Made by a program: the position numbers and the translations under genes
Notes under the pieces: generated by a model
Told to the model about the DNA's origin: nothing
Database searches by the model: none
Seen by the model: the letters and a program-made list of their open reading frames with translations, nothing else
Origin: an uncultured Sutterella sp.
GTDB lineage: Bacteria > Pseudomonadota > Gammaproteobacteria > Burkholderiales > Burkholderiaceae_F
Reading direction: 5' to 3'
DNA: 13,360 bases
Assembly (NCBI GenBank): GCA_900554375.1
Contig: USHK01000010.1
Span: forward strand, 1 to 13,360
Shown here: piece by piece, positions 6,366-12,083 of the stretch
Layout: every line of letters begins with the position of its first letter
Position numbering within the stretch: the first letter of the stretch is position 1

Positions 6366-7280
6366 TCAACGATTCACGAACATTTGTTTCAGCTCGTCTG
6401 CCACAATATCCCGCAGAGAAGATTCGATCAACGGATTCCATGCGATGGAGAGCGGCAAGCAAGGGACGGCATCCGAAATAGTCTCTGCCTGAATGTATTC
6501 CGGCATCCAATTTCTGAAAGACTCGGGCAAAAACGCAATACCCTGTCCGCAGCTCACAAAGCCCATTTGGCGAGGACTTGACTCAACTTCGTGGATAATC
6601 CGAGGCGTAAAACCGCCGACTTCCTGACAAAAACCGACCAAACCGTCAAACAATCGAGGTGCAATGGCTCGCCGCGTAAACACAAAATTCTCGTTCCGCA
6701 GATCCTTAATCGATACTCCGCCCCTCCCGGATAAGTGATGATTCTTATTTAACAAAATGATCGGTCTTTCATTGATAAGGTTGATCATTCTTAGACGCTG
6801 ATCGGAAAGGGTATCAAAGAATGCCATACCGATTAGCACTGTTCCGTCTGTAAGCTCGGTCTCGACCTGATACGAATCGACTTCTTTCACAAAAAGCGAA
6901 ATATTGGGATGACGAGACGCAAGACGCTTTTTTAATTCGGGGATAAAGAAGAGCATCGATTCGGTGTTGGCGCCAATCGTCAGGATTCCCTGCGCATTTT
7001 GCTGCATCTGTTTTACCGAGTAATCCAGCACTTCCGCCTGTCGTATCAGTTGGTCAATCATTGGCATCAACGCTTTGCCTTGAGCCGTTGGAGAAACCCC
7101 ACGCGGTGTTCTTTCCAGCAGCTTCATTCGAAGCCTCGTTTCCAACTCATCAATTTGGAGCACGAGAGGCGGAACAGACATGTTCAAACGTCTGGCAGCG
7201 CGCCTGAAACTCTTTTCCTGCGTCACGGCCGCAAAAAGCATCAGCTGCCTAATAGTGCGGTAATCAAATCTCCGATCCAT
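6366..7280 (-). CDS. LysR-family transcriptional regulator
   Basis: A 304-residue LysR-type regulator. Residues about 9-66 form the winged HTH (IRQLMLFAAVTQEKSFRRAARRLNMSVPPLVLQIDELETRLRMKLLER). The rest is the periplasmic-binding-like effector domain, starting near GILTIGANTES and including PIILLNKNHHLSGRG and ESSPRQMGFVSCGQGIAFLP. It lies 32 bases upstream of metC on the same strand and is divergent from a LysE/RhtB exporter across 105 bases, the usual layout for a regulator that controls its divergent neighbour. It may control the exporter, metC or both; the ligand is unknown. No clear Shine-Dalgarno sequence precedes the ATG at 7280. Confidence 0.92.
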   Translation of the reverse strand: MDRRFDYRTIRQLMLFAAVTQEKSFRRAARRLNMSVPPLVLQIDELETRLRMKLLERTPRGVSPTAQGKALMPMIDQLIRQAEVLDYSVKQMQQNAQGILTIGANTESMLFFIPELKKRLASRHPNISLFVKEVDSYQVETELTDGTVLIGMAFFDTLSDQRLRMINLINERPIILLNKNHHLSGRGGVSIKDLRNENFVFTRRAIAPRLFDGLVGFCQEVGGFTPRIIHEVESSPRQMGFVSCGQGIAFLPESFRNWMPEYIQAETISDAVPCLPLSIAWNPLIESSLRDIVADELKQMFVNR

Positions 7281-7385
7281 AGAGATGTTAGTAAAAGTGT
7301 AATGGAGTGCTAAAGATTTTATATCACTAGAGGTGCTTTGCGCTCGGCTTCTTTCCTACACTGTTCAAAAACAAAGGAGTAATCA
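7281..7385. promoter_or_regulatory. Divergent promoter region between the LysR and LysE-type genes
   Basis: The 105 bases must hold both promoters and the regulator site. TTAG and CTAA form an inverted pair near 7288-7313, and TTTTATATCACT near 7318 is AT-rich enough for a -10. No textbook LysR box could be fixed by eye. AAAGGAG at 7373-7379 is the ribosome binding site of the exporter. Confidence 0.4.
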
Positions 7386-8021
7386 ATGTCTGCCTCAAGT
7401 CTCGGACTCTTTTTTATTGTGGTCTTTATCACATGCATCACGCCGGGTGCCGGCGTACTCTATACACTAAAGAATGCCATCAATTACGGCAAGATGAATG
7501 CGTTCCTTTCTCCAACGGGTAACGCCATCGGTGTGCTGTTTATGAGCATTCTTGCTGCAAGCGGTTTGGGAGCGGTGATTCATGAATCTCCTTTGATGTT
7601 TAACGGAATCCAGATTTGCGGCTGTATGCTTTTGTTTTGGTTCGGATGGAAAAGCTGGACTGCCCCCTCTATCTCGCTTTGTTCTTCCATTAAGACGTTT
7701 AATCCCAAAGAACTTAAACACGCCAGAATTCAGATTTTGACCAGCGCAGCGCTCCTTCAAGTTACCAACCCGATGTGCATTGTGTTCCTTCTTTCTTTAT
7801 TTCCGCAATTTATCGATCCAAACGGCTCTTACGTGCAGCAGGTATCTTTAATGATCGCCATGTTTGTCATCACTTGCTGGTTGGTTCACATTGCGTACAG
7901 TTATTCTGCCGCAGCGGCTGCAGATAGATGGATGACTAAAGATTTTTCTCTGTGGCTTAACAAAATTAGTGCCGTTTTATTCTGGTTAATATCTGTATCC
8001 ATCCTCATCAAAATGCTTTGA
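7386..8021 (+). CDS. LysE/RhtB-family amino-acid exporter
   Basis: A 211-residue inner-membrane exporter with about six hydrophobic segments. The N-terminus carries FITCITPGAGVLYTLKNAINYGKMNAFLSPTGNAIGV, the family's first-helix ITPGP-like motif followed by the G-x(n)-G signature, and LLQVTNPMCIVFLLSLFPQFI is the conserved TNPKxxLFFLSLLPQF segment. The usual lysine in that segment is methionine here. AAAGGAG is six bases before the ATG. The gene is divergent from the LysR regulator and close to metC, so the substrate may be a sulfur amino acid, cystathionine-pathway intermediate or homoserine; this is inference. It is only distantly similar to the RhtC-like gene at the left end. No terminator follows directly. 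Confidence 0.88.
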   Translation: MSASSLGLFFIVVFITCITPGAGVLYTLKNAINYGKMNAFLSPTGNAIGVLFMSILAASGLGAVIHESPLMFNGIQICGCMLLFWFGWKSWTAPSISLCSSIKTFNPKELKHARIQILTSAALLQVTNPMCIVFLLSLFPQFIDPNGSYVQQVSLMIAMFVITCWLVHIAYSYSAAAAADRWMTKDFSLWLNKISAVLFWLISVSILIKML

Positions 8022-8111
8022 GCCGGAACATTTCCTTCAATCGCAACCATTTATTAATCCAGCATTTTTTGGAGGAAGCGTGCCCGAAATAGGTTTTTAC
8101 AAATATTATGG
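8022..8111. other. Intergenic stretch before the small-RNA promoter
   Basis: Nothing firm is visible. GGAGG at 8071-8075 precedes a GTG at 8080 that would open a 14-codon ORF ending at 8124 (MPEIGFYKYYGRNP), which overlaps the -35 of the small RNA and is probably chance. Confidence 0.4.
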
Positions 8112-8140
8112 TAGAAACCCTTAGGTCTTTATGCTAATAT
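8112..8140 (+). promoter_or_regulatory. Promoter of the candidate small RNA
   Basis: TAGAAA (8112-8117) and TAATAT (8135-8140) are separated by exactly 17 bases. TG at 8132-8133 gives an extended -10. A start at G8147 is predicted, seven bases past the -10. Confidence 0.55.
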
Positions 8141-8146
8141 TCGTTT

Positions 8147-8296
8147 GTGGCAATTGAATGTTGTCACTTCTCCTTGGGATTTGAGGTTGAAGCGAGAATC
8201 TCCGAAGAGCCTTCCGAGCCCCTTTCGGGAGCTCAGGTTCTTCTCTCGCTAATTTAGATACCGGCGTCTGAAATATATTTCAGACGCCCTTTTTTT
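8147..8296 (+). ncRNA. Candidate trans-acting small RNA, about 150 nt
   Basis: No ORF is present, yet the stretch has a promoter, ordered hairpins and a terminator. Hairpin 1 pairs GTGGCAA (8147-8153) with TTGTCAC (8161-8167). A free stretch (8168-8190) holds TTCTCCTT, complementary to a Shine-Dalgarno sequence. Hairpin 2 stacks AGCGAGA/TCTCGCT (8191-8197 with 8244-8250), GAAGAGCCT/AGGTTCTTC (8204-8212 with 8235-8243, one G-U), GAGC/GCTC and CCC/GGG around a TTTC loop. The terminator at 8263-8296 ends it. An accessible anti-Shine-Dalgarno segment between hairpins is typical of base-pairing regulatory RNAs. The next gene begins 271 bases later, so a riboswitch role is less likely. It did not match 6S or other RNAs I know. 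Confidence 0.55.
8263..8296 (+). terminator. Strong intrinsic terminator of the small RNA
   Basis: GGCGTCTG (8263-8270) and CAGACGCC (8281-8288) are the ends of a perfect 26-base palindrome whose centre is AAATATATTT. It is followed by CTTTTTTT. With near-perfect arms of 11-13 bp this is the cleanest terminator in the window. Confidence 0.92.
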
Positions 8297-8567
8297 GCCT
8301 AAACCGTCAAAAAGCAGTCACCTCAAACTCGGCCTGAATTTAGATGCAATCTCTCCATCGGATAGACTCGAAATTCTCGCTACCAAAAACTTCTCACATT
8401 AAGAGATTCTTTGCACAAAAATGATCCTCTTTTACTGGGTGATCAAAATTTTAAAAAGTCAATGATTTTCGAATTTTTTCTTTGTAAATTAAATAAATAA
8501 CTACAACACAGGCCCAAAGGTTTGGTATAGAATTCAACCTTTTCACAGTTTCAAAACGTACTAGAAA
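8297..8567. other. Intergenic leader region of the IHF-alpha gene
   Basis: No gene is visible in 271 bases. The last 120 bases are AT-rich, with A/T tracts that could be curved. TATAGA at 8526-8531 (or TAGAAT, overlapping) is a possible -10 for the downstream gene, without a good -35. Confidence 0.4.
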
Positions 8568-8978
8568 ATGGAAGACTTACCTAAACAGGCTGTCAAAGAA
8601 CAGCAGAAGGATGAGACCGCTCTCGTCCTTGGCACCCTGCTCAAGGAAGGCGATACGCTAACCAAAAGTCATCTTGCCGATGTTATCTATGAACAGTTTG
8701 GGCTCCCTAAACGTTTCTGCAAGGAAATCGTTGATCTTTTCTTCGACGAAGCTCTGGAATGCCTCGTTCGCGGCGAAGAGCTGAAGCTTTCTAACTTCGG
8801 CGTATTTTCCATCAAGCAGAAAAGCGAACGCCCGGGACGTAATCCTAAGTCCGGGGAATCCGCCATTATTAAGGCCCGCCAGGTAGTTTCCTTTCACCCG
8901 AGCGGTCAGCTCCGTAAAGAAGTTGTCGAAGGCCGCAAGCACGCCGCTATTGCTCTTCAGGCCAGCGGCGCTAGATAA
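8568..8978 (+). CDS. ihfA: Integration host factor alpha subunit, extended N-terminus
   Basis: DNABII family protein. IHF-alpha pairs with IHF-beta to bend DNA sharply at specific sites in recombination, replication and transcription. Residues 30-127 follow E. coli IhfA closely: TLTKSHLADVIYEQFGLPKR, KEIVDLFFDEALECLVRGEELKLSNFGVF, and the arm RPGRNPKSGE (88-97) with Pro93 as intercalating residue. The product is 136 residues against about 99-110 normally, owing to a 29-residue charged N-terminal extension (MEDLPKQAVKEQQKDETALV) and an Ala-rich tail. No internal Met could replace the start, and the ribosome binding site is weak, so a non-ATG internal start remains possible. It is not in the usual pheT-ihfA context. 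A lineage-specific DNABII paralogue is the alternative. Confidence 0.8.
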   Translation: MEDLPKQAVKEQQKDETALVLGTLLKEGDTLTKSHLADVIYEQFGLPKRFCKEIVDLFFDEALECLVRGEELKLSNFGVFSIKQKSERPGRNPKSGESAIIKARQVVSFHPSGQLRKEVVEGRKHAAIALQASGAR

Positions 8979-9015
8979 AATTTGAGCTTGCCCAATCACG
9001 GAATTAATACCGTGC

Positions 9016-9056
9016 GAAAAAGACCACAAGTTTCATTAGAAATTGTGGTCTTTTTC
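9016..9056. terminator. Bidirectional terminator after ihfA, made of two inverted copies of the GTGGTC motif
   Basis: GAAAAAGACCACAA (9016-9029) and TTGTGGTCTTTTTC (9043-9056) form a perfect 14-bp stem; TTTC/GAAA extends it in the loop. The A- and T-runs lie inside the stem, so it can end transcripts from both sides. Each arm is one copy of the motif repeated further right. Confidence 0.8.
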
Positions 9057-9153
9057 TCATAGTTGTTTTTCCTCTTTTGCCTCACCCCTGATTTTCCGGA
9101 GCAATTAAACAAACAGGAGCAACTCAAAAGCAGAGAAAGTTAAGGAACCATCT

Positions 9154-9175
9154 TTTGTGGTCTTTTCTACATATT
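9154..9175 (+). repeat. Copy of the TTTGTGGTCTTTTYCACA motif (copy B)
   Basis: TTTGTGGTCTTTTCTACAT lies 20 bases past the stop of the ADP-ribosylglycohydrolase gene. It differs from the best copies by a CT/TC exchange. Confidence 0.7.
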
Positions 9176-9195
9176 TTTAATTGATCCTGTAATCA

Positions 9196-10098
9196 TTAAT
9201 ATGTCATTTCAGCTGTTTTCTCAACAGCGTCATCCAGCCAGTCTTTGCAGGCCAATTGTTCTATCCACTTCATGGGAACTCCTTTTTCACCGCCAATTCC
9301 ATAAATTAGTCCTGCAATTCCTCCTGCAACAGAGGCCGTAGTGTCGGCATCTTCTCCGAGGTCAACCGCTTTCAAAGCTGCGTCACGATAATTTGTGGTC
9401 TTTTCCACACACCAAACAGCTGCCCATAAAGTATCCAATACGAAACGACCGGATTTAATTTCTTTTTCCGGACGCTCTCTTAAGACCTCAAAAGGCAGAA
9501 GTTGAATTAATTCTTTTTCTTCCTGAGTCAATGAGTTCTCTGCGGCTTCATACGCAGTCTTTAATTCCGAACCCCGGACAATCGCGTTGACCATCTGATC
9601 AAAGAAGTTGCAGGCTACAAGGTTTATCGGATGTCTGTGCGTCATGCCGACGGCATCGTCGAAATTAAAGGTTTGGCGGTATTCTTTTTTCAAAAGGCAA
9701 AACGGCATAATTCTCATCAATGCGCCATTTCCGTTAGACATGATGTCTTTCGCACCGCAGTCAATTGCCTTTTTCCCATAGCAATAATTCTTAATAGCGT
9801 GCACGGTGCTTTTGCCCGCACCAAAACAGCGTCCGGTGCACGAAAACTTTCCCATTAGGAACCATTCCATGAAATTCTGCATAATCGCGTCGAAATCCAC
9901 TTTTTTTAGCGCTCCGAAACTATCGAGTTCGGCTAGCGTCAAGGCCGTATCATCGGACCAAATCCTCTTCCTATCGGGTTCAGGCGTGTAATCCCAACCC
10001 AAACATTTGAAAGTACCTCTCGGTTTTTTCTCATGTGGGACGCCCAACGCATCGCCGACGGCAAGTCCAAACAGAGCATTCCTTAAATCATCAGCCAT
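9196..10098 (-). CDS. ADP-ribosylglycohydrolase family protein (DraG/ARH type)
   Basis: A 300-residue protein of the DraG/ARH family, Mg2+-dependent hydrolases that remove ADP-ribose from proteins, nucleic acids or small molecules. Visible hallmarks are GLAVGDALGVPHE (11-23), the metal-binding WSDDT (47-51), NGALMRIMP (124-132), THRHP (153-157) and the second metal motif GEDADTTASVAGGIAGLIYG (248-267). The family is usually GGDTDT at the last site. The ATG at 10098 is chosen because GGAAGG precedes it by nine bases; a TTG at 10107 would sit on that site. It is divergent from the S24-type gene across 157 bases. One copy of the repeated motif lies upstream, one inside the coding region (encoding VEKTTN) and one just downstream. 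No ADP-ribosyltransferase is present in the window, so its substrate is unknown. Confidence 0.9.
   Translation of the reverse strand: MADDLRNALFGLAVGDALGVPHEKKPRGTFKCLGWDYTPEPDRKRIWSDDTALTLAELDSFGALKKVDFDAIMQNFMEWFLMGKFSCTGRCFGAGKSTVHAIKNYCYGKKAIDCGAKDIMSNGNGALMRIMPFCLLKKEYRQTFNFDDAVGMTHRHPINLVACNFFDQMVNAIVRGSELKTAYEAAENSLTQEEKELIQLLPFEVLRERPEKEIKSGRFVLDTLWAAVWCVEKTTNYRDAALKAVDLGEDADTTASVAGGIAGLIYGIGGEKGVPMKWIEQLACKDWLDDAVEKTAEMTY
9391..9411 (+). repeat. Copy of the TTTGTGGTCTTTTYCACA motif inside the glycohydrolase gene (copy C)
   Basis: ATTTGTGGTCTTTTCCACAC lies within the coding region, read there in antisense as codons for residues about 231-236. It retains the TGTG-N8-CACA dyad. Confidence 0.7.
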
Positions 10099-10121
10099 TT
10101 TTCTCAACCTTCCTCAAAATC

Positions 10122-10144
10122 GAATTTGTGGTCTTTTTCACATA
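10122..10144 (+). repeat. Left arm of a perfect 23-bp inverted repeat (copy D)
   Basis: Holds TTTGTGGTCTTTTTCACATA with three further matching bases. It is identical, in reverse complement, to 10798-10820; the match stops at exactly 23 bases at both edges. It lies 24 bases before the glycohydrolase ATG and 111 bases before the S24 gene, a position suited to an operator for either. Confidence 0.9.
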
Positions 10145-10210
10145 TTTCCTGTTTCTCGGAAACATCTTAGGCTTTTACAACCTCATTGTTTGATTTAGCA
10201 TAAGCTTTCT

Positions 10211-10222
10211 AACGTTAACGTT
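10211..10222. promoter_or_regulatory. 12-bp palindrome upstream of the S24 gene
   Basis: AACGTTAACGTT is a perfect palindrome and also a tandem repeat of AACGTT, centred about 40 bases before the S24-type start codon. It could be a second operator. No good -35/-10 pair was found in this leader. Confidence 0.35.
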
Positions 10223-10255
10223 CGTCGCAGAAAACTCAGCACCTATATTCTTTCT

Positions 10256-10774
10256 ATGACTAATACTGAAGATTTGACTAAGGTAAAGAAGAAAGGCGGC
10301 GCACGCCCCGGAGCCGGGCGAAAACCCCTTATCGGTGCAAAAACAACGACTGTTATCCTCACCGAAGATCTTTTAATTCAATTAAAGCGATTAGGAGGCT
10401 CTTCCTGGATTCGTTCACAAATCGCTGCGACAATCAAACCTTCTCCCGCGAAAACCGCTGAAGAAGTCTTTAAAGCGCTTCCCTATCCCGCTGAAGATAT
10501 TTCTGTGGAAAAGGCACCGGATAACTCGATGGACCAAGCCGGCATTTATGAAGGAACGGTTCTTTTTATTAGGAAAAAAGCAAGAGCCAAAGTAGGCGAT
10601 ATCGTCCTCCTGGAATATGAAGGAAAAAAGACACTTCGCCGCTTTACGGCTGCGGAGAGAGAGTTCCGCTTGGTCCCAGAAAGCTCCCATTCCGGCTTAA
10701 CTGACTTCATTCTCCCGCAAGGAGCTGAGTTAGCTCATTTAGGAATCGTGGCCTATATCTTGAGCAGACCCTAG
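10256..10774 (+). CDS. S24-family (LexA/UmuD-like) protein with AT-hook/RHH-type N-terminus and replaced catalytic lysine
   Basis: A 172-residue protein. Residues 14-24 (GGARPGAGRKP) are an AT-hook-like stretch followed by a probable ribbon-helix-helix DNA-binding segment (TTTVILTEDLLIQLKRLGGSSWIRSQI, 30-56). Residues about 80-172 form an S24 domain: APDNSMDQAGIYEGTVLFI matches the GDSMxPxGIxDGDxxxV nucleophile motif with Ser91, and VGDIVLLEYEGKKTLRRF matches VGDIVVAxxxGExTVKRL. In LexA and UmuD the catalytic Lys is 37 residues after the Ser; here that residue is Arg128. The expected cleavage site about 35 residues before Ser91 (near 55-57, QIAA) lacks Ala-Gly or Cys-Gly. An autocleavage-deficient repressor is inferred. 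No umuC is adjacent. The ATG has no clear Shine-Dalgarno sequence. It is enclosed by the 23-bp inverted repeats. Confidence 0.82.
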   Translation: MTNTEDLTKVKKKGGARPGAGRKPLIGAKTTTVILTEDLLIQLKRLGGSSWIRSQIAATIKPSPAKTAEEVFKALPYPAEDISVEKAPDNSMDQAGIYEGTVLFIRKKARAKVGDIVLLEYEGKKTLRRFTAAEREFRLVPESSHSGLTDFILPQGAELAHLGIVAYILSRP

Positions 10775-10797
10775 ACAATGAGGTATCAAACTAGTTC

Positions 10798-10820
10798 TAT
10801 GTGAAAAAGACCACAAATTC
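10798..10820 (-). repeat. Right arm of the 23-bp inverted repeat (copy E)
   Basis: Exact reverse complement of 10122-10144, starting 24 bases after the S24 stop codon. It contains GTGAAAAAGACCACAAA on the plus strand. Confidence 0.9.
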
Positions 10821-10836
10821 CGCAAGCACCTACTTA

Positions 10837-10870
10837 GGCAAAAAGCTCGGTATTGCGCCGAGCTTTTGCC
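10837..10870. terminator. Bidirectional terminator between the S24 gene and the BMP gene
   Basis: GGCAAAAAGCTCGG (10837-10850) pairs with CCGAGCTTTTGCC (10858-10870) with one bulged A around a 7-base loop. The A/T runs are inside the stem, as in the terminator at 9016-9056. It can close both converging transcripts. Confidence 0.75.
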
Positions 10871-10894
10871 TTGTGCCACCCTGTTCGGTTTAGA

Positions 10895-12046
10895 TTAGTT
10901 AGGGACTTTTCCGATCACACCGTCAACGTAGTAGTTCATGGTCTGAAGCTGATTGTCTTTCAAGACCTCTCCGGCCTTAGCTGCTTCCTTACCGTCATTA
11001 GTTTTGATCGGTCCCGTGAAGGGATGGAACTCGCCGCTCTCAATCTTGGCTTTCACTTCTTCCATTTTCTTCACGATATCTGCAGGAATCTTGTCGGTCC
11101 GAATCCCCTCAAGGGACATCGCGCCTTCTTTATAGTGCATCCAAACAGGCGTCGGATCCCACTTTCCGTCAATTGTCTGCTGAATCTTCTTGGCGTAATA
11201 CGGTCCCCAGTTCAGAACTAAAGCTGCAATCTGCGCATTCGGTGCAACAGACTTCATATTGCTGTTGTAGGGAATAACCATCTTGCCGGCAGCCTCAGCA
11301 GCGCTGGCAACTGCACTGGTGTTGGTATGCTGAGTGAGAATGTCAGCGCCCTGACCTAACAAAGTCTTAGCCGAGTCCGTATCTTTGGGTGGATCGTACC
11401 AAGCGTTCGTCCAAATCACCTTAACCTGGATATTCGGATTAACGGACTTTGCACCTAGGGTAAATGCGTTGATACCCTGGAGGACTTCGGGAATCGGGAA
11501 CGGAGCAACATAACCGATGATGTTGCTCTTTGTCGCGCCGCCGGCAAGCATTCCGGCTAAGTAACGGCCTTCGTAGAAACGAATGTTGTAATTCGTCATA
11601 TTGGGCGCGGACTTATAACCGGTTGCATGCTCGAACTTCACATCCGGATATTCCTTAGCGAGCTTCTGCATGTAATTCATGTAGCCGAAGCTGGTTCCAA
11701 AAATCAGTTTGTTGCCGTCAGCAACCATCTGACGGATAACACGTTCCGCATCAGCAGTTTCAGGCACATTCTCCACGAATGTCGTTGTGACTTTGTCTTT
11801 ACCGACCTTATCAATTGCGTAGATACGACCGATGTCGTGCTGCTTTGTGTAACCAACATCAGCGATCGGTGCAACGTACACAAAACCGACTTTCAGCGGT
11901 TCCGCGGCTTTAGTCTGAGCGGCAGGAGCTGCCGGAGCTGCAGGTTGTTTAGCCGGAGCAGCTTCTTTTTTGTCTCCGCAAGCGCTCAAAGCAAAAGCGG
12001 AAGCAACTGCAGCAGCGGCTGCAACCAGTTTTAAAGACATCTTCAC
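10895..12046 (-). CDS. BMP-family substrate-binding lipoprotein of a nucleoside-type ABC importer
   Basis: A 383-residue lipoprotein of the BMP/PnrA/Med family, which captures purine nucleosides or related ligands for an ABC importer. The signal peptide ends in lipobox LSAC with Cys23 as lipidated residue, followed by a Pro/Ala-rich tether (about 30-50). The binding domain runs from LKVGFVYVAPIADVGYTKQHDIG to the end, with AERVIRQMVADGNKLIFGTSFGY, VKFEHATG, YEGRYLAGMLAG and IGYVAPFPIPEVLQGINAFTLGAKSVNP as family landmarks. The GTG at 12046 is preferred because AAAGGAG lies seven bases upstream; the ATG at 12040 would be 13 bases from it. The permease gene ends 37 bases upstream on the same strand, so this is the last gene of the operon. 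The ligand is not certain. Confidence 0.92.
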   Translation of the reverse strand: MKMSLKLVAAAAAVASAFALSACGDKKEAAPAKQPAAPAAPAAQTKAAEPLKVGFVYVAPIADVGYTKQHDIGRIYAIDKVGKDKVTTTFVENVPETADAERVIRQMVADGNKLIFGTSFGYMNYMQKLAKEYPDVKFEHATGYKSAPNMTNYNIRFYEGRYLAGMLAGGATKSNIIGYVAPFPIPEVLQGINAFTLGAKSVNPNIQVKVIWTNAWYDPPKDTDSAKTLLGQGADILTQHTNTSAVASAAEAAGKMVIPYNSNMKSVAPNAQIAALVLNWGPYYAKKIQQTIDGKWDPTPVWMHYKEGAMSLEGIRTDKIPADIVKKMEEVKAKIESGEFHPFTGPIKTNDGKEAAKAGEVLKDNQLQTMNYYVDGVIGKVPN

Positions 12047-12083
12047 TGTCTCTCTCCTTTAAAGAAAGGTAAACAAAAAATCA

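Noticed and set aside
6334..6510. Extended metC start at 6510
   Set aside because: The added 59 residues are antisense-free but overlap the conserved 3' end of the LysR gene in another frame and have no MetC homology.
8080..8124. 14-codon leader peptide MPEIGFYKYYGRNP with GGAGG
   Set aside because: Spacing of four bases is short, the ORF runs into the small-RNA promoter, and no attenuator logic is visible.
8263..8288. Neisseria-type DNA uptake sequence in the small-RNA terminator
   Set aside because: CGTCTGAA resembles the DUS core GCCGTCTGAA, but no second GTCTGAA with that context occurs in the window except one in a coding region near 10940.
8588..8604. SOS box (CTGT...ACAG) at the start of ihfA
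   Set aside because: The spacing between the halves is six, not eight bases, and it is within coding sequence.
9391..9411. Coding copy C as simple coincidence of the VEKTTN codons
   Set aside because: Not accepted as certain: the protein segment is plausible for the family, but a 13-base exact match to the other local copies plus the CACA half is unlikely by chance, so it is kept as a repeat copy.
9016..10820. CRISPR array
   Set aside because: The repeated motif copies are unevenly spaced (tens to hundreds of bases), in both orientations and partly in coding DNA; no cas genes are present.
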